DNA of 64,000 bases from Meghimatium bilineatum. Its lineage: Eukaryota > Mollusca > Gastropoda > Stylommatophora > Philomycidae. The notes beneath the pieces were generated by a model that was not told the DNA's origin, ran no database searches, and saw nothing but the letters and a program-made list of their open reading frames with translations. Below, one piece after another: positions 56,011 through 64,000 of this stretch. Location of the stretch: positions 7,915,391-7,979,390 of the forward strand of contig CM067319.1 in NCBI GenBank assembly GCA_034231615.1, given 5' to 3'. The translations under genes and the position numbers were made by a program. Each line of letters opens with the position of its first letter. The first letter of the stretch is position 1.

Positions 56011-56730
56011 TATTTCTGACCTACACGTTTGTCTTATGTTATATAGGAGAATTCATAGAATGTGTCTGTACCATTTTTATTCGAAGGCCTGTGACAGTAT
56101 CTATTGCAATTTTTCTTACATTTCTCTAGTTTGTATATAGGAATATGTGAAAATTAAAGCAGAAGATCAATACGAAATAGAAGAAGAAGCAACGGTAATA
56201 GTAACAAGACACATGCAAGCTACTATGCATCTGCACATTTGTAAGAAATATAATGTTTGATCCAATGACTTTCGTTGTACTAATTTTTCGATCAGACATC
56301 CAATGTTTGTAAACACTTCCAAGAAAACATAGCTGACCGGGTTTACCCGATAGCCAGATTTGATGTGATCAACTAAGATTTAGATTATGAATGAAGCCGC
56401 TGGAAAATTTGGCAGCCAGACCCCCGGTATAAAGTCGGAATCTGAAGATAAATCAAAGAATGTCAAAATAGTTTATTTTTGAAATAAGTCTTAAGATTGG
56501 ATAAGAAATGGGTAACAGATAAGAACGTGAAGATTAGATATCAATCAAGCTTCGTGCCAAGAGGCGTGTGAAATCATGTTTTTGCATAACTTCAGGATTC
56601 TTCTGTTGTTAGTAATTTCAGTTAGGGACATTGTGCCGTGCCACGAGAACAACCAGTTCCAACAACTTCTCTCTTTGGCTTCTGTCTTTTCTTCCCTTGG
56701 CATTTCCGATAGTTGCTTCTTTTTGTATAT
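56011..56730. other. No confident feature
   Basis: AT-rich. At 56545-56700 the minus strand gives a frame (LTEITNNRRILKLCKNMISH) vaguely like a LINE C-terminus; not assigned. Confidence 0.4.
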
Positions 56731-56734
56731 TTTT

Positions 56735-57540
56735 GTTCTGAAATACATGCATATTATCGGCATGTGGTTTTGAAATGCATGCATAATAGCGACATGTGGT
56801 TTTGAAATGCATGCATATTAGCGGCATGTGGTTTTGAAATGCATGAATTAGCGACATGTGGTTTTGAAATCCTTGCATATTAGCGGCACGTGGTTTTGAA
56901 ATCCATGCATATTTGCAGCATGTGGTTTTGAAATGCATGCATATTAGCGGCATGTGGTTTTGAAATGCATGCATATTATCAGCACGTTGTTTTGAAATGT
57001 ATGCATATTAGCGGCATGTGGTTTTGAAATGCATGAATATTAGCGACATGTGGTTTTGAAATCCTTGCATATTAGCGACATGTGGTTTTGAAATACATGC
57101 ATATTATCGACATGTGGTTTTGAAATCCATGCATATTAGCGGCCTGTTATTTTGAAATGCATGCATATTAGCGACATGTGGTTTTGAAATGCATGCATAT
57201 TAGCGACATGTGGTTTTGAAATGCATGCATATTAGTGCCATGTGGTTTTGAAATGCATGCATATTAGCGACATGTGGTTTTGAAATCCTTGCATATTAGC
57301 GGCATGTGGTTTTGAAATGCATGCATATTAGCGACATGTGGTTTTGAAATCCTTGCATATTAGCGGCATGTGGTTTTGAAATCCATGCATATTATCGACA
57401 TGTGGTTTTGAAATGCATGCATATTAGCGGCATGTGATTTTGAAATGCATGCATATTAAGTGACATGTGGTTTTGAAATGCATGCATATTAGCGGCATGT
57501 GGTTTTGAAATGCATGTATATTAGCGACATGTGGTTTTTG
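56735..57540 (+). repeat. 32-bp minisatellite with palindromic core
   Basis: About 25 copies with CATGTGGTTTTGAAATGCAT and GCATATTAGCGA. The segment ATGCATGCAT is self-complementary, so single strands could pair between units. Variants: CCTTGCAT, ATCCATGCAT, TATCGACA. Confidence 0.95.
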
Positions 57541-57544
57541 GCGA

Positions 57545-57735
57545 ACTTATTCATTTGTAGCTTTGATACGATATCTGCGCCTTTAGTCCTAATACATCTG
57601 ACGTCAGCATGGTTTATAGCTCGCATTGACCCTTTAGGAAATGCAACAATCAACCATATCTCCAAAATCTTCTTAGTCTTCTATTACGACATGCATTATA
57701 ACTTACACAATTGCTATTCTTTACTCCCCTTTCTG
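57545..57735 (-). mobile_element. S-A 5' two thirds
   Basis: ATACGATATCTGCGCCTTTAG, ACATCTGACGTCAGCATGG, TTCTTAGTCTTCTATTACGA, GCTATTCTTTACTCCCCTTTC. It abuts the 32-bp array where the tail should be. Confidence 0.75.
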
Positions 57736-57784
57736 TCTTCTGCAAATGGTGGATGTCAATAGTTACTAAACATTCAAGATTTTT

Positions 57785-58690
57785 TCTCATCACAAGCTCT
57801 CCCCATGGAGGCCAACTCCTTGAAACGGATATAAGGTATGGTATATTTCTACATCTACTTCTCCTCCAGCTAGTATCATTTCTGTGATAATACCGTCATT
57901 TTCTGGAGTTTTCTGTTTCTTCACTAATTTTGTACGTCTAATTTCATCTATCGCTTGATCTGGTTCTTTTTGTTGTTTTGTTTGTTTACTTCTGTGATAT
58001 GTTGTGTACTTTTGTACATTTCTTGGCAGTATTATATCCATTTTGTGTATTATCTTTTCCAATCTTTTAGTATTTTTCCTGTTTATGTTTTATTACTTTT
58101 AGTTCTTTTTTGAAGTTATTTTGTTTTAATGTTTTTGCTAATTTATACATCTTTTCTGTGTTTCCTTGCTGTTTGTAATCTTCTACTTCCCTGCATGTCT
58201 TGATTATGTATTGTTCTTCGTTTTACATAATTTATTGTTTTATTAGCTTTGATATTTTCCTGTATTCCTCTTTGTTTTTGTTGATTTTTAATTTCCTTCT
58301 TTTTTTATGCTGTTTTCCATAGTTTCTCTTGATTTAAATTATTGATGTTTCCTGACTTTTTTAGGTAAGGTGTTTTTCTGTTGTATGAATGAAGATTTCG
58401 GTTATTTATTTTTCAGTTCGTCCGGGGTTGTTTCTTCCTCTATATTTATGAGTATTTTAAATTTATTTTCTACCTCACTATTATATTCTTCAGGAATGTT
58501 TGACATGTCGAATCTCAATATGATACTGTTTTTTTGGATCATTTCATTTTTAGCATAAATTTAGATGTAAGCAATTCGTGATCTGTATCGTAGTCTTCTC
58601 CTGGTTTTACTTGATGTTACGTATGATTTTCATCTCTGTTGTATTATTGTGTAATCTCGTTTTAAATAATTTTTGTATATCTCGGCAGCA
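57785..58690 (-). pseudogene. L-F LINE, linker and RT start
   Basis: Minus strand: PGEDYDTDHELLTSKFMLKM (end of an APE endonuclease domain, with the DH motif), then a long Lys/Asn-rich linker, KYTTYHRSKQTKQQKEPDQA, RRTKLVKKQKTPENDGIITE, MILAGGEVD (normally GKAPGxDGIxxEMLKAGGE). AT-drifted with many stops. Confidence 0.65.
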
Positions 58691-59440
58691 CACTATCACA
58701 AACTGCGACAATTGATGAGGATGTTGCCCTGCGCATTGCTCGTGTCAGTGCAGATTCGGGAGCCTTCGTGCCAACGTCCGGATCAGGCGTGGTCTCAGTC
58801 TGACAACTAAGTTGGACGTGTACCGTGCAGTGGTTCTACCAACACTGCTTTATGCTGCGTCATCTTGGACTGTCTATGCGATACACGCTCGACAGCTTAA
58901 CTCTATTCATCTTCGGTGCCTACGACACCTCATGGGAGTACGTTGGCGGGATCGTGTACCAGATACGGAAATTCTTCAGAAGTCCCGTATGCACAGCATC
59001 CATGCATTGCTGACTAGGTCCCAACTCCGCTGGACTGGCCACATCGTCCGCATGCCAGACAAGCGCCTTCCAAAGATATTATTCTATGGGGAGCTGTGCG
59101 AAGGTAAACGTTCAAGTAGAGGGCAGAAAAATCGCTTCAAGGATCACCTAAAAAGCTCTCTCAAGCACTGCAGCATCGATCCTAGCTCCTGGGAGACTAC
59201 AGCACTTGATCGCTCAGCTTGGCACACCGAGATCACTGCTGGCATCACGAAATTTGAAAAAGAAAGAACACTGCGGACAATCCAAAAGCGCAAGAAGCGG
59301 AAGGACAATTCGGAAAGTTCTCCTACCCCGAGCCTTCAGCACTCCTGCATGCACTGCAATAGAACTTTCCGTGCACGAATCGGACTCATCGGGCATCTAC
59401 TCTACGAACTATTAGTTTTCCATGCAGAAACCGACTAGAC
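58691..59440 (+). pseudogene. L-G LINE C-terminal part, 208-codon open frame
   Basis: Reads MDVYRAVVLPTLLYAASSWT, RQLNSIHLRCLRHLMGVRWR, DRVPDTEILQKSRMHSIHAL, RSQLRWTGHIVRMPDKRLPK, LFYGELCEGKRSSRGQKNRF and ends with a C2H2-like piece CMHCNRTFRARIGLIGHL whose second His is displaced. Uninterrupted from 58812 to 59438, the longest LINE frame in the window; RT is lacking. It splits L-F, whose endonuclease lies on both sides on the other strand, so it is a later insertion. Confidence 0.85.
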
Positions 59441-59640
59441 ATTCTCCCATCTTGTTCCTATTTCTCAATTCATGTCTTCCGTGTATTTTATATTCTTGTG
59501 GAGATCTCTCTTTACCAACTTTTGCATTAAAATCCCCTATAATTATTTGTATATCTTGTGTGTTTATTTCGTTTGTTGTTACTTGTAGTTCGTCATAGAA
59601 ATCATCTGTCTCCTGCTCAATATTTGCATTTAATCACATT
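59441..59640 (-). pseudogene. L-F LINE, APE endonuclease N-part
   Basis: Minus strand: DELQVTTNEINTQDIQIIIG, DFNAKVGKERS, HGRHELRNRNKMGECLV. GDFNAKVG and GRHE-RNRNGE are endonuclease signatures. It continues at 58690 after the L-G insertion. Confidence 0.75.
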
Positions 59641-59830
59641 ACCCCAAATCGCCTTCGTCGCCTATTAGAATATACATGGCAAGTTAGAGTAGCAACACCT
59701 ATGCTCAATTACTTCACATAACAGACGGCCTAACATGGATAACACAGCTAAGACACTTGAGATAAATAACGGGGAGGGGGTATTATTGTTTAAGCTGTCA
59801 CATAATGCATGTCAGTCACTAGTAACGAAC
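59641..59830. other. No recognisable feature
   Basis: Short spacer. Confidence 0.4.
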
Positions 59831-60025
59831 TTCCAACAGAATTAATTAGAACCACATTCGTTACGTTTATTTATTATTGTTGGGTTTTCGGTTGGTCACT
59901 AATTACATACTTGGAATCTCATTCCAAAATAGCCAAGGGGACTCCAAGTATATAAGTAGTGAGCAACCGAAGCCCAACAATAATCAAAAGCGTAACCAAT
60001 TGAGTCCTAATTAATTATGTTGGAA
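59831..60025. mobile_element. Palindromic (MITE-like) element
   Basis: Inverted arms of about 87 bp (59831-59918 and 59940-60025) around a 21-bp loop; shared stretches include TTATTGTTGGG, TTAATTA and TACTTGGA, and the ends are TTCCAACA / TGTTGGAA. No ORF. Arms are about 80% complementary, so a long hairpin is possible. No target duplication found. Confidence 0.8.
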
Positions 60026-60039
60026 GGTCGAGTATACTG

Positions 60040-60236
60040 CGTCGATCTCGCATAATGTATGGCGCATGCTGGAGAGGTTTGGACTAGGTTTCACAGTCAT
60101 GTGGGTTCAGTGTTTTAATCCAGATAAGGACAGGGTTTTTTATTTCTTGCAGGAAATTTAAAGTATAAAGCTTACCATGTACACTTCGTGGCGACAGTCA
60201 CATCATGCTGCCTTTATCGCTCAGTCACAGATTCAT
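60040..60236 (+). mobile_element. S-D-like SINE, diverged
   Basis: CATGTACACTTCGTGGCGACAG matches the S-D body (TGTACACGTCGCGGCGACAG), with GCCTTTATCGCTCAGTCAC and CTCCACTCACTAAAGG at the 3' end. The promoter boxes are unclear. Confidence 0.6.
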
Positions 60237-60645
60237 TCTCCACTCACTAAAGGTGAGATCATGTACTATGTCTCCACTCCCTAAAGGTGAGATCATGTAC
60301 TATGTCTCCACTCCCTAAAGGTGAGATCATGTACTATGTCTCCACTCCCTAAAGGTGAGATCATGTACTATGTCTCCACTCCCTAAAGGTGAGATCATGT
60401 ACTATGTCTCCACTCCCTAAAGGTGAAATGATGTACAATGTCTCTACTCCCTAAAGGTGAGATCCTGTACTATGTCTCCACTCCCTAAAGGTGAGATCAT
60501 GTACTATGTCTCCACTCCCTAAAGGTGAGATCATGTACTATGTCTCCACTCCCTAAAGGTGAGATCATGTACTATGTCTCCACTCCCTAAAGGTGAGATC
60601 ATGCGCAATGTCTCCACTCCCTAAAAGGTGAAATCATGTTTTTCC
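60237..60645 (+). repeat. 34-bp minisatellite
   Basis: About 12 copies with TCCACTCCCTAAAGGTGAGA and TCATGTACTATG. The unit contains the S-D 3' end CACTCCCTAA-AGG, so the array appears to extend from the SINE. Confidence 0.95.
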
Positions 60646-61194
60646 ATTAATAAGAGAAGCGTACCACTAATGTGAATATCATGTCTTTATCTGGGCCCTA
60701 ACTAGCTGAATATCGAATAATATCAATACAATTGTATAGTCTTCTCTTCTGTCCTGTACTTAGAACAAGAAGCCTCAATTATTTTTTGACAATTGATTGA
60801 TTAAGCGTTTCATAATGAGTATCACCACCACCCCCCCTCCCAACCGCCTGACAGATTAACTAGAAATGGCTTTTAAAAAAGGCTAGAATGCGTACAGGAT
60901 TGGCTCCATTGTACTAGGGTTATCCCGTGGTCGTAACCATCGATAACAGTCACCATGTTGTCCCGACAGGCCGACGTTGTGCTTGAACTAGTTACGGGCA
61001 CGGCGTGGGTGGGCGGGACAACAAAGAAACCTGTCGCAAGATCCAGAGTTGTGCTCTGATGTAGACGTCTGTTTAGGCGGCATTAGTCTCGATACACCAT
61101 TGAGTCGAATGGCTGCTGGAACAGAGGGCACAGCACTAATGGGAATGCCCCACGTGCTGTAAGGCCAGTCTCTAATTAAGAATCAAGAAGGGTT
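60646..61194. other. No gene; locally GC-rich
   Basis: 60930-61160 is clearly richer in GC and CpG than the rest (for example CACGGCGTGGGTGGGCGGG). No ORF or repeat family is recognised. A regulatory or promoter role is possible but unsupported. Confidence 0.4.
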
Positions 61195-61365
61195 ATCCCA
61201 TACGTACTCCATCCCTATCAACGACACGTCACGTTGTTTGCTGAACATACCCCTCATAACACGCACCTCCGTAGATTTAAGCTATAATCGCCAGCATCTG
61301 GTGACGTAGCATAATGGATTCGAACCCGCGTCTTCTTGATCCCAAACCGACTGGTTTAAGCAATA
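61195..61365 (-). mobile_element. S-E tRNA-derived SINE
   Basis: Plus-strand view: CTCATAACACGCACCTCCGTAG, GGATTCGAACCCGCG (complement of a B box) and CCGACTGGTTTAAGC (complement of an A box). Confidence 0.7.
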
Positions 61366-61394
61366 TATCAAGGAAATCACATAACTGACAGAAA

Positions 61395-61622
61395 TAGCTC
61401 AAGTGGAATAGCGGATTGATTTAATTATACTTGCATTTCCCTATATGTATTTCGTCCCTCCCAACGCAACCTGCATAAAGTACCACTCATAGCACGTAAC
61501 TCCGTAGCTTCACGCGACACTCATCAGGGATCGAATAATTTTACTTTTAAACAAAAAGTCACGATCCATGATCGAACTAACGATCTATTAAACACAAGGC
61601 AAACTAACCACCATGACAAGAA
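61395..61622 (-). mobile_element. S-E tRNA-derived SINE
   Basis: GGATTGATTTAATTATACTTG, CTATATGTATTTCGTCCC, AGCACGTAACTCCGTAGC, B-box complement GATCGAACTAACG and head TAACCACCATGACA. Together with the previous copy it forms a same-strand pair. Confidence 0.8.
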
Positions 61623-62389
61623 GATCTTCCCGGCACTCTTTACTACCATCTGAAGTTTTATTACCCTCCTGGGGCTACATCACCCACTTTGAAAATCCCT
61701 GTCACAAACCAAAACTAATTATTAAAAAACAGGCAATCTGGAACACGCGGATTTTTGCCAAGATCAACAATCAGAACAGCAAGTTATTGGACATAAAACA
61801 TGACATACGTAAATACAAGAAGTGCGTTAAAATTTCAAGCAGACATTCAAAATTCTTCCGTCCCTCTAACCCCCTCCCCCACAACCCCCTCTCCTCCCCA
61901 ATGAAACCCGATGTTTCATACATTTATCATCATAAAAACGGTTAATGATGACGGATCCGGTTTAACGTCATGGCATGAAAGAAAGTCAACAAGGCAACTC
62001 ATTACCAGAACTTAGGATAGGAAACTCGGGAGAGAAGTTATAATAGCTTATGCCAGCCGGCATAATACATATGAGAGAGAGAGAGGGGGAGGGAGAGAGA
62101 GAGGGAGAGAGAGAGAGGGAGGGATATCTGCTAGAAGACGACGTTGAAGCTCTCGAACTGGGATGAATGAATGAATGGCGGATTACTACTAATCCCATGG
62201 AAACAAGAAACAAATACCGGGACTCATTTAACAATCTGGCACCGGTCTGCGACTAGATAAACAAATAGTAACTGGGTCTTAACTTTAAGACAGAAGGGTC
62301 ATAATATGGGCTTTTTTACGTAAAAAAACAAGGTCAATACCTTCTTGACTTCTTTTTTCATACCAGCTGTTCTGTCTGTCTGTCCGTCG
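61623..62389. other. Unassigned, with a (GA)n tract
   Basis: GAGAGGGAGG-type tract at about 62072-62124. A 110-codon plus-strand ORF (61613-61945) begins inside S-E and has no recognisable domain. Confidence 0.4.
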
Positions 62390-62500
62390 GTCCAACTATC
62401 TATATAAATACATATCTATATAATTACATATCTATATAAATACATAGCTATATAATTACATATCTATATAATTACATATCTATATAAATACATATCTATA
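62390..62500 (+). repeat. 16-bp AT-rich tandem repeat
   Basis: About six units alternating ATCTATATAAATACAT and ATCTATATAATTACAT. Confidence 0.9.
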
Positions 62501-62504
62501 GTGA

Positions 62505-62745
62505 ATTTTTGTAGTGGGATGTGTGAAGATCTTGCCTAAAGGCCGTATACGGTCTTTTTATCGATACTTGACGTTGACCCCGTCAGACAAATATTTTGGA
62601 TGTATTCCAGCGCTTCGTTTGAGGCTCTTCTTTGATTCCAAATATCTTTGCTGGTAGGGTTACATCGACGGGCTAGTACGTCTCTTTCAATTGTTCGTAC
62701 ATTTCTGCTGAATATTTTCAGAGGCCTGTTAATCTATTCCAAGAG
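62505..62745 (-). other. Unrecognised open frame
   Basis: A stop-free minus-strand frame of about 64 codons reads NRPLKIFSRNVRTIERDVLA, RRCNPTSKDIWNQRRASNEA, LEYIQNICLTGSTSSIDKKT. Composition is exon-like, with a palindrome GGCCGTATACGGTC over its end. No family is recognised. Confidence 0.25.
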
Positions 62746-63151
62746 TGCACAGTGGTGTGGCACACAGTTGCGTGGTGTGGCACACAGTTGCATCGTGTTT
62801 ACCTAGTCTGTTGTGTCAGATTTGTAACGGCTATAGGAAAAATTCCCAGAAATAAAACAGTTTATGTCTTGCCTTTAACAATTGGAGATATAACGGCTAT
62901 CGAAGAAAACTCAGAAAACGGTTGCTGTCGTACAATTAACAATGAGAAATTTAAAAGCTAGGAAGAAAAACCAGATAGAAGACAGTTGCTGCCTAGCAGT
63001 CGTCAACGCAAATTGTAAAGAATATGGTAGAAAAACTAGGTAGAAAACGGTTGCAGCCTTTCAATTAACAATGAGAAATGTAAAAGCTATGGAAGAAAAA
63101 ACAGATATAAAACGGCTGTTGCCTAGCAGTCGTCAACGGAAATTGTAATGG
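62746..63151 (+). repeat. Diverged tandem repeats
   Basis: Two 20-bp copies of GTGTGGCACACAGTTGC, then units of about 70 and 135 bp with AACAATGAGAAAT, AAAAGCTA-GGAAGAAAAA and GCCTAGCAGTCGTCAACG repeated. Confidence 0.8.
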
Positions 63152-63378
63152 GTGTGTCATGTGACGTATTCCTTCCAGAACGTTGTCTTCCCTATGAACT
63201 CTCTGAACCTCTCTCTGTCTTGGGCGATGTGGCTTGCATTTTCTAGCGATGTATTCATGTTATCTTTAATGTCGTCAGTCCATCGTCTTCTTGGTCTGCC
63301 CCTTCTCCTCTTCCCAGGTACTCTTCCCTCCATTATTTGTCTTTCTAAACAGTTATGTCTCTTTATATGACCAAACAG
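63152..63378 (-). mobile_element. LINE 5'-truncated insertion, L-A-like
   Basis: A 227-bp piece between exact 10-bp duplications ATTGTAATGG (63142-63151 and 63379-63388). The minus-strand frame is open: NLFGHIKRHNCLERQIMEGR, VPGKRRRGRPRRRWTDDIKD, then SLENASHIAQDRERFREFIG. This is the C-terminus of an RTE-like LINE protein. The host tandem repeat resumes after it (GGATATGAAAGAAAAGCC). Confidence 0.85.
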
Positions 63379-63388
63379 ATTGTAATGG

Positions 63389-64000
63389 ATATGAAAGAAA
63401 AGCCAGACAAAATTCACTTTTAGATGGATGAGCCAATTTTTCAACTGATGAGCTACTGATGTCCACGATACTGGGCCAGAAAGCGTACCCTCAAACATAG
63501 CATAACTTTAAACGCAACATTATGTATACACCTTATACAGTAAACCTCTATATAGTAAATTATATGTTTATATAGTGAGGCGTTAATGTCGTATTGACAA
63601 ACGGAAAGGTGTCTACTACGTAAGATATGTGTTGTACGTCACCATGGAGATAAATTGTGCGATTTCGCATAGCATAACAATAATACTATCATCTGGGAAG
63701 ACATAAATATACCTACTGCGTAAGATCTGTGTTCTACGTCATCACGGCCATGGAAACTCCACATAACATCAACCATACAATTATCTACAATTAACTCAAA
63801 GTAATAAGCACCCCTAAGAGTTGGTTCCTCCTGTTATGAAATGAAGCTCTGGAGAAACGTATCTATTGAACATAACAAAAAATTATACACAAAAAAGATT
63901 GCACATAACTTACAAGTATCGAATATAATATGCACAGAAGATATAACATAACTTACAAGTATCGAATACAGTATTAATACAACAATACAAGCAGACGTAT
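63389..64000. other. No recognisable feature
   Basis: AT-rich. Imperfect direct repeats GTAAGATATGTGTTGTACGTC (63620) and GTAAGATCTGTGTTCTACGTC (63721) lie 101 bp apart, and CTTACAAGTATCGAATA occurs twice near the right edge. Confidence 0.5.

Noticed and set aside
61613-61945. 110-codon plus-strand ORF
   Set aside because: Starts inside an S-E SINE head, has no domain or splice support and is Lys/Asn rich as expected by chance.

Overview
The window looks like intergenic and intronic DNA of an animal with a repeat-rich genome. The best guess is a lophotrochozoan, most likely a gastropod mollusc. The reasons are a spliced class A GPCR of the bombesin/CCHamide-receptor type, many decayed non-LTR retrotransposons of the RTE-like 'craniofacial development protein 2-like' kind, several tRNA-derived SINE families, a GTF2IRD2-like hAT transposon, and very many micro- and minisatellites. 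The species call is inference. Nothing bacterial is present: there are no operons, no rRNA and no CRISPR array.

Host genes are sparse. The only confident one is the last exon (17414-18337, +) of a neuropeptide GPCR; it carries TM2 to the C-terminal tail and has a clear 3' splice site and poly(A) signal. Two weaker exon candidates are a short terminal exon at 42285-42441 and an 83-nt internal exon at 45164-45246. I did not find TM1 of the GPCR in the window.

The rest is mobile DNA, named here by local family labels. LINEs: L-A (APE endonuclease plus RT, (GAT)n tail; 11.0-15.4, 30.3-32.9 and 50.5-51.1 kb), L-B (at least nine 3' fragments, many ending in a CCTGGGGATAGACA-like tail), L-D (45.8-49.0 and 40.6-41.1 kb), L-E (3' ends with (GAA)n tails at 3.9 and 54.15 kb), L-F (57.8-59.6 kb, minus), L-G (29.0-29.8 kb minus, 58.7-59.4 kb plus), and separate RNase H fragments (0-0.6 and 45.4 kb). 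SINE-like families: S-A (about 12 copies), S-B (tandem or 5'-inverted copies), S-C, S-D, S-E and S-F. A hAT element (12252-15164) sits inside L-A. Element G (1.23 and 1.33 kb copies at 47.4 and 51.6 kb) has no coding capacity I can see, a (CAAA)n tail and perfect target-site duplications. Further small items are a 119-bp element, a 197-bp insert and two large hairpin elements.

Layout: 0-10 kb holds LINE/SINE debris plus CTT-type, TCTA and 12-14-bp arrays. 10-15.5 kb is the hAT-in-LINE nest. 16-21 kb is the GPCR exon flanked by minisatellites. 22-30 kb is GATA/GGAT and 15-47-bp arrays with L-B pieces. 30-42 kb holds L-A, S-B clusters, a 1.26-kb GATA array and a 39-bp array. 42-49 kb holds candidate exons and the multiply invaded L-D. 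49-54 kb has G inserted into an older G. 54-64 kb has LINE pieces, 32- and 34-bp arrays, a palindrome and S-E copies. Two general themes recur: nested insertion with readable target-site duplications, and minisatellites that grow from the ends of SINEs or LINEs. I found no undescribed defence or metabolic system; the novelty candidates are the non-coding mobile elements.
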